From Membranipora membranacea (Eukaryota; Bryozoa; Gymnolaemata; Cheilostomatida; Membraniporidae): 60,000 bases of DNA. Positions 37,101-48,500 of this stretch are shown one piece after another. The stretch is from NCBI GenBank assembly GCA_914767715.1, contig OU612066.1, forward strand, positions 11,539,001 to 11,599,000, written 5' to 3'. Below the pieces are notes generated by a model. That model saw nothing but the letters and a program-made list of their open reading frames with translations, was not told the DNA's origin and did no database searches. Each line of letters begins with the position of its first letter. Within the stretch, counting starts at the first letter, position 1. The position numbers and the translations under genes were made by a program.

Positions 37101-38651
37101 TGTACGAAAGAAGATTTCTGGATATCTGATTGGGGAAACGGGAAACCTACATAGGCCATCAACTCCTTCGGTATATTAGCTCTAGAAAAATAAAATAACG
37201 TTTTCATAGAAATTCAAACTAGTAATAATAAATAAACATCAAAATCAGTTTAACTGCAATTCAATTTACTGCATACCTGACAACTCTCCTTATTTGGTAG
37301 GGAGGCTCCCAGTTTTTAGGGGGTTTGCCCACCCCCTCCCTTTTTCCTCCCTTTTTTCAGCTTCTTTCACCCAGAAATTCTTTTGAGGGAAACCATGTTT
37401 GTTCCTACCTCCACACTACATAAACCTAGCCTTGTCACATGGCCGCTTGACAAGGCTAACATAAACCTAATGTATTTGCTTAACCATTACTGCTTGTACA
37501 TGACTACATAATTTGTTAAATTAAGTAAAATGACACCATCCATAATATGAACGCTCAAGTTCCGGCTTAAAAATATGACAAACGAGAGCCAAATTGCACC
37601 CGCACTGCGGTAAGCAGGGTGGTTCTTTGGGTGGGGAGTTGGTCCGCGGAGACCTTCTGATTTGTGGGTCTGTCAACTTGTCATGTATGTTACTGATTTC
37701 TGAAAACCAAGAACGGCCGCTGATATTGTTGCGGCAGGGTGCTGGCTAGTTTTTTGTTGAGAAGAGGGAGTAGGTTTCTATATCGGCAGCTGTAGCTGAG
37801 CCTACCGGTTGGTGGCAGTATAATCGGGTAGAATTATTATATTATGTTTATTTTCCAATGGGTTTGTGAAACCGTTATGCAAAGGTACATGATAAGAATT
37901 AGATGGGTTGGCAAACAGATAAACCAGGTAAACCCCATCAACAACAATATCAAGTCTACAAAATTGAAAAATGTAGTATTGCAAATCCAAATATCATCTC
38001 AAAGCAAACAAAGGTACAATATAACAATGATAAGTGAATTAGTGCAGCTCACCTCAGTGCTTAAATAATCACCTCAGTGCTTAAATAATCACCTCAGTGC
38101 TTAAATAATCACCTCAGAGTGTAAATAATCAGGATACAGTTATCATTATGTAAAGTAAAAAGTAAAAAGCCTGTATTTTAAAGAATATGTTGTAGAAGTT
38201 TGATCACCATTAATTCTGAGTAATGACCTTGCCTCTTAACAACCAAACCCGCTCATCAGTGCCAGATATCATACAAAAGACCCAATAGGCCAATACAAAT
38301 AAAGCCACCCAATGTCAGAACAATGCAACTGATAGCAAATTGCAGTAAGCTAGCTAACATTCCATAGCAATGAGCAAAGCACACATACACTGTAACACAG
38401 CACAGCTAAAATTAGTAATGGTATAATGCAATAAGAATAGTCAGTGACTTCAGGCGCGAGTTGAGGAATACTAACCTGAGAGTATCGTACATGCTGTTCC
38501 TCCTGTAAGGGTCTCTGTTTACCCAAAGTCCACCGACCACATTGCTTATCTCGAATGCAGTCATGCTGACTTTATCCTCAAACTGAAGTAAAGACCTCAT
38601 TGCTGCTAGACCTGCTGCCCCAGCTCCAATTATAGCTACCTCCTTTTTCAT
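31140..38651 (-). CDS. Flavin-containing monooxygenase FMO3, 7 exons, 441 aa
   Basis: Intact paralog of FMO1. Exons on the minus strand are 38476-38651, 37034-37181, 34034-34167, 33434-33611, 32973-33127, 31793-32003 and 31140-31463. Lengths of exons 1-6 equal those of FMO1 exactly, all junctions are GT-AG and the frame ends in TGA. It carries the FAD loop GAGAAG, VVGGLW (FMO1 has GVGGLW), the fingerprint YSGEIMHSTYHQDPKLY, the altered NADPH loop GALLSG, and ATGYRYDFSFL, closer to the canonical ATGY than FMO1. I start at ATG 38651; upstream in-frame TTG is ignored. Intron 2 (2.85 kb) carries nested transposons. Exons 1 and 4 are much closer to FMO1 than exon 2 is, and a 71-nt stretch of exon 4 is identical. 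Expected role: NADPH-dependent N- or S-oxygenation in the cytosol or on membranes. Substrate unknown. Confidence 0.9.
34511..36770. mobile_element. Foldback DNA element in FMO3 intron 2, 8-bp TSD
   Basis: The ends catagagttattatatactc and its inverse are flanked by exact 8-bp direct repeats gatgtttc (34503-34510 and 36771-36778). The inner arms (about 35059-35475 and 36410-36750) remain alignable through cattgtgatgaaaa, ttaccgggctagcttgtttttt and atgttttagagc. A second element (34536-35050) sits inside the left terminus. No transposase was recognised, so it is a non-autonomous, probably hAT-like element. Confidence 0.85.
34536..35050. mobile_element. Nested hAT-like non-autonomous element, 515 bp
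   Basis: The termini CAGGGGTGCCCAACC are inverted at both ends, a classic hAT-type end. They are flanked by ctctagag at 34528-34535 and 35051-35058. The target octamer is itself palindromic and lies in the terminal inverted repeat of the host element. The interior (about 34755-34870) shares about 110 bp with 59690-59805. Confidence 0.88.
38048..38131. repeat. 20-bp tandem repeat, four units
   Basis: The unit ctcagtgcttaaataatcac is repeated four times in FMO3 intron 1, the last diverged (ctcagagtgtaaataatcag). Confidence 0.92.
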
Positions 38652-39313
38652 GCTAATGGTCAACTTCCTTCTACAAAAATGTAAAAATTGTCATCAGATA
38701 GCAGTTATATGCGCTAGCCTAATGCCCACCTAACACAGAAATGGATAATACAGGTAGTTTTGGCCAGTGACAAAGTTCAGAAATTGAATTTGAATCTTAC
38801 ACAGCAGCACTCAAAGCTGTTTACTTTTATTACAGACAGAGGCAGGCAGCCTATATGGGAGAAATAATATTCACATTGAGTACTGAGCGAGGACCAGGAT
38901 GTGACATCCAACTTCTTGTACACCTTATTAATTTACAGCACTAATAAAAGCAGCTCATATTTTTGTAGATTGATAATGAAGCTTACCCTGTTTGATTCTT
39001 CAATGTATATGCTGATCCAATGTGCAGCGAAATTTTGTTGGCTTATAGTAACTTCTCCTCCGAAAATATTGTTGACTTATATAATAATGCCTACACATGA
39101 GGGGTCCATCAGTGATCCTGCAGATTGCAGAAAATAAATCAAGTTACTATAGCAACTTTTGATTAACGATCAATTTCAGCGGAGTGTATGAAAATGTGCG
39201 GCTGTTTTTTTACTTTCTCATCAATCAGCAGATTATAACATTACAGTTAAATGTATTATCTGTCTGAGTATTCTACAGGTCATTGAACCTCTTTAATCAT
39301 GCTTATCATGCAT

Positions 39314-40100
39314 GAACAAAGTATCGTCATTGTCACTCATTGAACCTCTTTAATCATGCTTACCCCGCATGAACACAGTATCACAGAGTAAGGATAAGCA
39401 GAGGGGACACTTCAATGATCGTTATAGTGCCTGCGGTTTTTATCCACTGGGGGAAATTCATCAATCTGGCCACCTGCCAATTTCAGAATATATATAAGTT
39501 ACAGTGGAGTTTTGTCATGCAGACATAGCCACCTTTGATAGGTCATAATTCATTCTGTATTTATCCTAAAGACTGATTTCTAACTTTTCTGAAATGTCCA
39601 ATCTTCGAGCTATACACCATATTATTGTCATTTTTTGCTAGGATACATAGGCTATGAGTAATCCAGGTTTTTAAAATGAGTTTTATCATATAGATTTACA
39701 TAGGGCTTAGGTCAATGCACGGACATTTCCTAATTTTGATGACCAGCCGTCTATCAATTGTCACATGTAAATCTATATGACAAAACTCATTTCAAAAACC
39801 TGGATTACTCTTAGCCTATGAATCCTAGCAAAAACTGACAATATGGTGTATAGCTTGAAGCTTGGACATTCCAGCAAAGTTGGAAATCAGTCTTTAGGAT
39901 AAACACAGAATGAATTATGGCCCATCAAAAGTAGGGATGTCTGCAAGAAAAATGCCATTATAACATATAGAGATAACCGAGTTTTTGGCATCCAGCTGTG
40001 CACAATTTCCCCCCAGTGAATCAAAAACCGCAGGCACTACAACTATCATTGAACTGTCCCCTCTGTATATCCTTACTCTGTGACAGTATCGTCATTGTCA
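39314..40100. repeat. Foldback element with about 350-bp arms
   Basis: The left arm, about 39375-39710, and right arm, about 39760-40085, are inverted copies sharing cctgcggtttttatccactg/cagtgaatcaaaaaccgcag, atagatttacat/atgtaaatctat and aatgagttttatcatat/atatgacaaaactcatt. The sequence agtatcgtcattgtcac occurs at both outer ends in direct orientation (39320-39336 and 40086-40102). Immediately left are two direct copies of a 55-bp unit beginning cattgaacctctttaatcatg (39282 and 39337). Confidence 0.7.
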
Positions 40101-41097
40101 CACAGCCTCTCCATACAAAAAATCTTAAATAAAAAAAATTCCAACTTATCAGTAGAATGGATGGATGCAATTGCTGAATACAGGCAAATTGGATCAAATC
40201 TCATGATAGGATCAAGAACAAGATTGCTAATAGACTCCTGTTAAGAACTTTGAATCCTGCTCGTAATATCTAGCTGGTAAGTCCCTATTTCAAGGCAGCA
40301 CCATGTCGAGAGGAATCTTGAGTTTTCTAATTTATTTGTCCGTGTAAAATACTTTCAACCAATCGATATTGACTTTGCTAGTGCTGTGTGAAAAATAAGT
40401 AAGGTAAGATAACTAACAAAAGTGATATTTTGAAACTCACACCATTTATGATGTTTGGGACTTTACAAGAACAAAATATCGAACGGTGCAAGACAAGAGG
40501 TGGGGAGAGGCTGAGATTCATGGGTAACAACTAATGAATACTCTGTAAAATAATCTCAAGGTAACGCACAAAGAACACGGCTTTACAGCGTATAATTTCA
40601 CCAACAAAGTCTTAAAAATATATTAGTTCATTGGCTATACAATTATTCCTTGGAAAAAACAGAGAAACCACAAACTACAACCGCGTGAAGATGAGTCCCC
40701 TATCAAAAACAGTATCTTAGAAACAGGTAAAATCTCAAGGCCCAGTTTTGTTCATGCATTCCTCTTGAAGCTTGTATATACAGGTTTTATAGTGCAGCAT
40801 TCCCCACCTTGTTCAATTGGTTTGTACAATCTCCTCTTGGTCTTTAAAAAAGTTTTACAGTCATCTCAACCTTTTAAAACGGGAACAAATGTCACTGTAA
40901 TATGGGACTACCTGAGACTTTTTTATTACATTGCATAGTAACACAGTAAAAATAGAAGGATGAGAACATTTCTTTATGTTAGTTTTGGTGTTTATTTCAT
41001 TCTTTTTGACCTACAGCAAAATTCTACAGTCTTTGCTAGGAAATTTCCTGACTGATTGTCTTCCAAACAAATGCAAAGTTAGGTCAGCTTACCTCGG

Positions 41098-41358
41098 TTA
41101 TGACTTTTTGACGTTAATATCAGAGGTCACAGCACCTTTGACAGGCTCTACGGTTCGGGTGCATCTTAGAGCGTCCCACATTCCACCAAAAAAGCAGAGG
41201 AGATTCTCCAGCGGGTCTCGAGTTCCGAGAAGCATCATGGATAGACGTTTGTATATGAGTGCAGCCATTGAGCAGGAGAACAGGATGAAGTGTTCTACAT
41301 GTATGATGTGAGCAGCGTTCAGCACGAACAGTACTGAGTCAACTGTACTAGCCTTCAA
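41098..41358 (-). other. Unassigned 86-codon open frame
   Basis: The frame has a hydrophobic first half and a compositionally protein-like second half (LLGTRDPLENLLCFFGGMWD), ending in a stop. I do not recognise the family. There is no convincing splice context, no neighbouring exon and no paralogous copy in the window, so it may be a fragment of a retrotransposed or transposed gene, or chance. I give no function. Confidence 0.2.
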
Positions 41359-41689
41359 AACATTGCAGAATATAAATGAGAGGGTATGATGATCAAAACT
41401 AGGAGTTGTCCACTCCAGAACATTGAGGACACAGCTTTGATGTTTTTGGAATTCTCGTCGAGAGCAATTGAGGGTTCATTTCAATGTGCTTTGTTGTTAA
41501 TAAGGACTTATTTAAGATAAAATGATTGATCATATAACTGAACTATCACCATTAAGAGAGGCTAGTTTTGACAAGGCTTGTCATGACTAGCTACATTAAG
41601 AGCTGATCTATCCGGATTCCAAGACTCATTTCAACAAATCATGGGTTATATGAGTTGAAATCGCATGTCTGGATCTGTCCGGAGACTAA

Positions 41690-41882
41690 GAAACTACAGT
41701 GCCTTGAGGGCGCAGTCACCATATGCGGCGCCAATTCGCTTTCAGTTTGCAGGCAGGTCAGAGCACACCTGCGTCGATTGAGCCCAGCAGTCGGAAGACT
41801 GCAGTGGGATTTAAACCCAAGACCTTCTAGACTAGTGCATTTTAGGGCTGTCCTTTCAACCACCTGAGCTACCTCCTACTTC
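41690..41882 (-). repeat. tRNA-derived SINE, family 1, second copy
   Basis: On the minus strand, gtaggaggtagctcaggtgg supplies box A and GGTTTAAATCC (41807-41817) supplies box B, followed by cactgcagtc and a tail with gacctgcctgcaaactga and gcgaattggcgc. The same tail is present in the SINE at 14870-15080. Heads differ more than tails. Confidence 0.75.
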
Positions 41883-44399
41883 TAGCTCTTACTAGAAATA
41901 CCACATAGGAATAAATGACACGAAACTTCAGGGGAATGGATAACAGACTCTTTATTTCATACCAGGTTAATTTGGCGATTGAGTTGTGTTGGACGAATGG
42001 TTGAATCAACTCTCCAGTAGCCTATAGGTTTTGGGTGTACTTGACATGGCCAAAATATCGGCTTGCGAAAATGCAAGTCCAGTGGACTCTGGTACAAAAC
42101 CCACAACCTGATCACCTTTTCCTTATCTCCTCATTTGCCCAACCTTCTGTGCCTCTTTGCAGCAGGTATGAGGATAGTTGTATAAACGAGTTTCTCAAGA
42201 AAGGCATCGTTGTAGAGCATTGTTGTAGAGTTGTATGGATGTAATTTATGCAGTAGCATTACATAAAAAGATGATAATGTAATAAAAAAAGAAGTTAATG
42301 AGTGTATAGGGGATACCTAGCTTATTATGACAAGCTTTATTACACAACAAAGTATTCCAAGACAGGCTAGGGGGATATTCAATCTGTTCAATTGATAAGA
42401 TGATAATTCTCTCATATCAGTGAAACAACATTTTTTGCTTTTACACAGACTTATAAGCCTCTGTTCGTGAACATCACTCCCTCAGATTGTCTGCATTTGT
42501 GTTACCTGATAACAATGAATATATCATAATATGTTTATCATTTGAGAAGTGCAGACAACTCTTTTGAGCCAACACGAGCCCAAACTAATCAATAGAAAAT
42601 TGGTGAACAATGAGTAAAAGAGAGAACTATTTGTTTTTCTCAGTTTTGTTTCACTCCTAATCTCTTTTGATTTTCCTATGACTCTGTATTTGAAGTAAGG
42701 GCTGTTATTCAGCCATTTATTCTATTTAAAGTAGAAGAATACACTGGCATCACTGAATACATATCAAGGTGCAATTAAGCTTCACCAGTAGGCAACATAC
42801 TCAACAATAGAAATATAAGGTATAAGCTTTGGCTCTACACCACAGGGCAGTCAGCAGACCCTCAACCCCATGGCCGCAATAAATTGAATTCAGTTGAGAA
42901 GCTATTATATTCTCAAAGAAAATGCTCAATTTTTGTTATTGTGAAAGCAATAATATTTTTTTCCGTAGACGGTTTTGTAACTGAGATGTATGTCCATATA
43001 TTAAGATTGACACAACAAAAGAAAACTGCTTCCATTCTAGAAAAAAAATCTTTTATTCATCATTTTTTCCAATAATATATTTATTTGGAGAGTAAGTGTA
43101 TTTGTGTTACTGGATCAAAATGGTGGAAGAGAATTTGTAATTGAAATAATTAAAATTTTCAAATTTAACATCTATTTTTAACATCAAAATTTAGAAGGAG
43201 TAGATCATTACACATCAAATATCAAAATATAACATTTGTGGTTGTCTTCCACATTTTAAGGAAAAAACATTTTGAAAATGTGTTATGAGGTACTGCAAAT
43301 GAGTTTCTACATAAATGTGTTAGTTAGTTAGTTAAATCTTTTATTTCATGTAATATTGAACCTCAAAATTACACGAAGGAACTAAAAAAGGCCTATTTTG
43401 AAGGCAAATGTGTACATAAAATGTGATATTCAATAACAAAAAAAGTATATAATATGTTCTTCTAGGCTATTTTGAAATGTATGTGAGAATTCTAATGTGT
43501 TATTATGCTGGTGATGTGAGATGACGAGATGATGGGTGGAGCACCTGAGGTGGTTCGTTCGATTATCTGGCAGATACGGCTCAACTGATTATATATATAT
43601 GTACATATATATTTATATAGTATATAATTTTTTTTTTTTTTTGGAATGACAGGGCTATATGAAAATAAGAAAAGGCTGGCTTCGTGATTTTGACAATTGA
43701 ATGCCCACGTGCTTAACCCCTCGCCATTTTAGACTAGGATATAGGGGTACCCAACCTTTTTTTGATGGGAATAAAGCCCATAGCACCTGATGCCGTGGTC
43801 ATATTTCGACACATTTACATGCCGTATAATGAGTAGAATAGTTGAGTATTAAGAGAGTTTGGTCCATGTGAGAGTGAGATGACTAGAATTTCTAATATTA
43901 GCTTATATTCTAGTTGTGACGTTTTAAACACAAAACGGTATTTCTCATAAGACCAAAAACAAAAGCTGATTGTATGCAGTGCTGATCCGTAAAATAAGCC
44001 ATCGGTAACTACTAGTCCATTATCAAATATTGTATCCACAAAACTTAAGTTTTCTGTTTATGATAAATGCATGTGTATGCAAAGTAACCCATAACCAGTG
44101 CCTCATATCACTTTTTCAAAAAATGTGTTTTGAAAAAAGTAGAAGAAATGACTGAATCACAGTCCTGCGTTCTACCACGTATGTGTAGTAAAACCAGTTG
44201 AGGGTGGGCTAATTATATTTTTTGTCTGATATGTGCCATGAAAAGCTTGTAATCAGTAAAAGATTAAACAACAGCTTACTTTACCCATATATCTCTAATT
44301 CATATCAGTGAAAAATTGTAAGCTTCAGCAGGTTAGCATGGTCGAGCTGCTAGTGTATGTGCATAAGAAAGATGCATGAGAAGAACCAATTATTTTTAA

Positions 44400-45000
44400 C
44401 ACTTACTATATGTACGCACAGTGTTGCCTTTGCATGTTCCTCTTTATGCTGCATCCGGTCAGGAGTGAAAGCAAATAAAATGTCTCTCTGAATCTCAATT
44501 AATATCGGTTGAATTGATGCATAACCAAGTATCATCAATACGTAACACACCAATAAAACAATTTTCATCACAGAAAAGAAGGCATTCTTAACAGCAATTG
44601 GACAAGTAGAAACCATAACCAAAGTAATTTCAAGATACACATCTGGGGTCCCCCACTAAACTACGTTGTGTATTCCCCTACTCCAAAGATTCCCGTTCAA
44701 AAATCTAAGGATGTGGTCTTTGATGAGTATGCTGAGATAACGGATAAATGATCAGAGCGAGAGGAATCCAAAGTTGTTATTAGCCTAATCTACCATTCCA
44801 GATTGATGACTCAAGGTGAATGGGAATCAGAAGAGATTTTAAACCAAGGCCAGAACAAATATTCCCATCAACTTCATCGATTCAACCCACATCATTGTCA
44901 TTTCGACTTTATTGGAACAGTAGGACCTTCCAAAGCAAGCATTGATCTTGAATTTATTGAACACCTGGCATCTTACCTATCATGTGCAGTTTTATTTGTC
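44400..45000 (-). repeat. Segment X, copy A, with a signal-peptide-like open frame
   Basis: This matches copy B (19660-20590) in the same orientation. On the minus strand an ATG at 44568 opens 54 codons beginning MKIVLLVCYVLMILGYAS, a plausible signal peptide, and running to a GTAAGT donor-like site at 44401-44406. In the overlapping 30 codons, copies A and B differ at six bases, all of which change the amino acid. That favours noncoding drift, or less likely diversifying selection. No downstream exon was found, so I annotate it as a repeat. Confidence 0.5.
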
Positions 45001-45531
45001 TGAAGTATTCTTAGTAAAACATTCATGATAATAGCAGCTGTCGTCAAATCGTAGAATTAATGCTATGTGTAAAATAATTTCTAATTCAAATCAGACACAA
45101 ATTTAATTATAACAGACCATTAAGACAGCGGATGCGAAAGATGATTCGGCTTGAGGGTCAGCGTCCGTCATGTCCTCACAAACGCTGCAGCACCATAAAA
45201 ATAATACTGCCATGAATTGATGAGAACTGTGCTTACAATTGGCAGTTTCTTTTGTGTAACTGTTAGTAGAAAATCTGCCTGAAAAATAGCAAAAGAATTT
45301 TTGCGCCTATCATCAGTGATATTTTGCACGTTCCACAAAGATTGAATGCTCAGGATGGAAAATAGTTTACTGCATGAAAAGCCATAATTTTCTATCCTTA
45401 CACTTGAGGATATTTACTCCTAAAAATTTGAGTTAGTAACCATAAATTGTGCAAAAGCTATAAAGTCTGCTTTTTGCTCAGATGCAAAGGCAAAAAAGAA
45501 TTATTTTTGGAAATTGTATCACATTTATATA

Positions 45532-48500
45532 TTAGATGTTTGGAAAGCAAGTTGGATTTTGCACAGGTTGCAAAGGGAAATCCACAACAGGGTTACAAAA
45601 TCCCACTCTTGTTACATTGTGATTTCCAAATTGAACAATGTTATTTATATCCCTGTCTGAGACATCAAACACGGCTTGTACTCTCGATCGACGCCAATAA
45701 TCTATTCTAGCTTTTATCCTCCTCACTATATCCGGCTTTGAGTCATAAAGATTTCTCTGCTCACTAGGGTCGTCTGTGGGAGAAAAGTGTAATCAATGTT
45801 AGTTGAATGAGTTGAGACAGTGATTTGTCGAATAACGTTTTGGGTAGATTTTGACATTCACAGATTAAGATATTAACAAATTTTTACTTATGCAGCTACG
45901 ATATACTTTGGGAAACATACTCTTGATGTTGAAGAGACATCGTATGACAGTTTTACCATCCACTTCCCTGATACAGGTATCTCCTTCTAATGTAGGTAAA
46001 GCTGGATTCTCGGCGGGCTTCACGTAGTCACCATCACCACCACGATAGTTGTCTCCCATGATCAACTTCCAGTCTTTATATCTGCAAATATACACATACA
46101 ACTAGTCAATTAAACTCCCTTTTCATGATCCCGGCCTATATGCGTACTGACTTGAGGTAAATGCATTAGCATTGACATCAGCAGTAATATACATCACATA
46201 CAACTAGTGGATTTAACTCCTAATGCAAGCATAAAATTACTGCCTCAGAGTGCTCAAGCTTTAAGCAGATATTTGGTCAAATACAGTCAGAGGTGGCAAG
46301 TTTATCATGTAATTTATTGGTTGATTAAGTCACCTTTTCGTTGCGTAAGGATATTTTCTTGTTAAAAAGTTGACAAATAATAATGATAATAATGATCATA
46401 ATATTTTTGTATTGACTTTTGACTATTGACCATTGAAATAGATCATGGAGAGCGAGAGGGAGTGGCATCCTATCCGTATGCAATCTTAATTTTATCCCTA
46501 AAACCCTAGTACCTTTCTAGTCATTTCTAATCGACCAGACAATTTTGTTGTGTCTTGAGTTTGAATGCCAAGGCAGAGAGATTATCATGAGGGCAGAAAG
46601 AAAGTTTTTTTTATTTGAAAGTGAGCAAATTATAATTTTGTATTGACTATTGAAATGAAGGGAGCGGGTGAAGTGATATCATTTTTGTCTTGAACCACGG
46701 AATTAATTATTTTGAGTTCATGATCAATATTCTATCAGAATAATACCTTTGTACTGACCTATAAGCATAATTTGAGTCAGCACAGATACTGGATAACGGT
46801 ACAGCCATGTCTGTTATTCCGATCAGCATTCCCTTCCTCATTCTGTATTTACACGAGCGCCGATATCTGGCTCTGAGGTTACTCCTTTGATCCCTGCCAT
46901 TTATGCCTTTATCTACAAATAGTTTTGGTATTGTCTAAAATTGTCTTTCTTTTTCTATCAAATTTCAAAATTATCCACGGAATTCTTTCAGTAACGCTTT
47001 TTGTATTAAGATTTGGTGCACATGGTCAATATGATGAAAAGTTTATTGTGTCCTTGTGAAGTATTAACATTACAGAGGGTTTAGTGAGAGTGACTAAATC
47101 ACAAGAAATTATTTTTGATTTTTACCCAGAATACCACTTGGTCAGCTTTTATTCTAACATGATAATATCGGATCTCATAGAAAATAGAACTAACCTAAAC
47201 TTTCTGAAAATACATTCGGCGGTACCCTGACAGAGCCCTCACAGCACTTGCACCCATCTTGCTCCTCTGACATCTTAGCATCAATTGTCAAATTAACGTT
47301 GACTATGATACCGCAAATGCGCAATTTAACTAATATGACTCAGAATTTCTAATAAGGTTAAAACATGTTTTTTGGCAATTTTATTGATAGGCTGTCCGTC
47401 GTTTTGATCCCCTTAACTTATGCCGCCTCCCTGTCAAGTGCGCCTCATCCCTGTCCAGTGCTACCCCTGATATGTCTTTCCATATCTCCATTGTTTCAAT
47501 ATTCTTACAAACGACAATCATCATGATAATATTTATATGTAATGTTTGTGAATGGGATTACTGATACGACTGACCTATCCACTCATCACTGTTTGCAAGC
47601 CCTAGAAAGGTTGGGTACCAGTCAGTGATGTGCATAAGAAAGTCCCTCCGTGTCCCTCTAGTGTATGAAGGTAGTCTAGTATCAAGATAAACTGTAGGTA
47701 CACGTATACCACCTTCATAATAATCTTTTTTCTGCCCTCTCAGTGGATAGTTGTTTCCACTTGTTGGTCGACCTCTATTATCTGGCCTGTTAACACCACC
47801 ATTCTGCAACCAAAGTGTTTGTTTTGATATGTTATTCATCCTTTAGAAGGTGATTTTTTAAATGGGGTTAGGCCAGGAGTTGCCCCTCAAGGGGACACTG
47901 AACAGACAAGATCACAAATTTTTAACTTTGTTAACATTATAAAAAAGAAGATCGCTTTGTTAACATTATAAAAGAGTATAGATCGCACCTATTGATTTGG
48001 TTGTCAGCAAAATTATTGCTGAATCGAAATGCAAATATTAAATTCTAATACGTTCATGTTGAAATGATTGGTAGCAAGATAAGCTCGTATTCACTTGCAA
48101 GAGCAATTTGATTGTAAATAAGAGTTCTACATTACTCGTAAGAACTGAGACTTTTACCTACATCTGATGTGAAGATTATTATGCTGTTATTATATAATCC
48201 AGCGTCCTTCAGCGACTGAATTGTCTCCCCCACGATATCATCTAGTGCAGATAACAACCCTAGAGCAAAATCAAGTTCAAAAGTATACAGCACAGTGTTT
48301 CATGCAGAAATTGTTCTGACAGCCTGGATGCATGTGTGCTAAGGGATTAATTATAAATTGTCTGATATGAAACTTTCAGAGATTTACGTGCACAAAAGGA
48401 TTGAGTAAGAATGACTAAATCCATTTCGAAATATGTTCGGCAGTACCCTGCACACCCTGAGAGTGCCCTGCCACTGTTCTACCAACATACCAAGAAACTT

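Larger units (their letters stand above)
38652..45531. other. Intergenic region between FMO3 and ARS2
   Basis: No complete gene. It holds a foldback element (39314-40100), two 55-bp direct repeats just before it, an unassigned minus-strand open frame (41098-41358), a family 1 SINE (41690-41882), AT- and T-rich simple repeats near 43590-43645, and segment X copy A (44400-45000). The last 380 bases before ARS2 align with the ARS1 3' flank. Confidence 0.5.

Noticed and set aside
39282-39390. CRISPR-like or phage-like repeats
   Set aside because: Only two direct copies without spacers, next to a foldback element; the window is eukaryotic.
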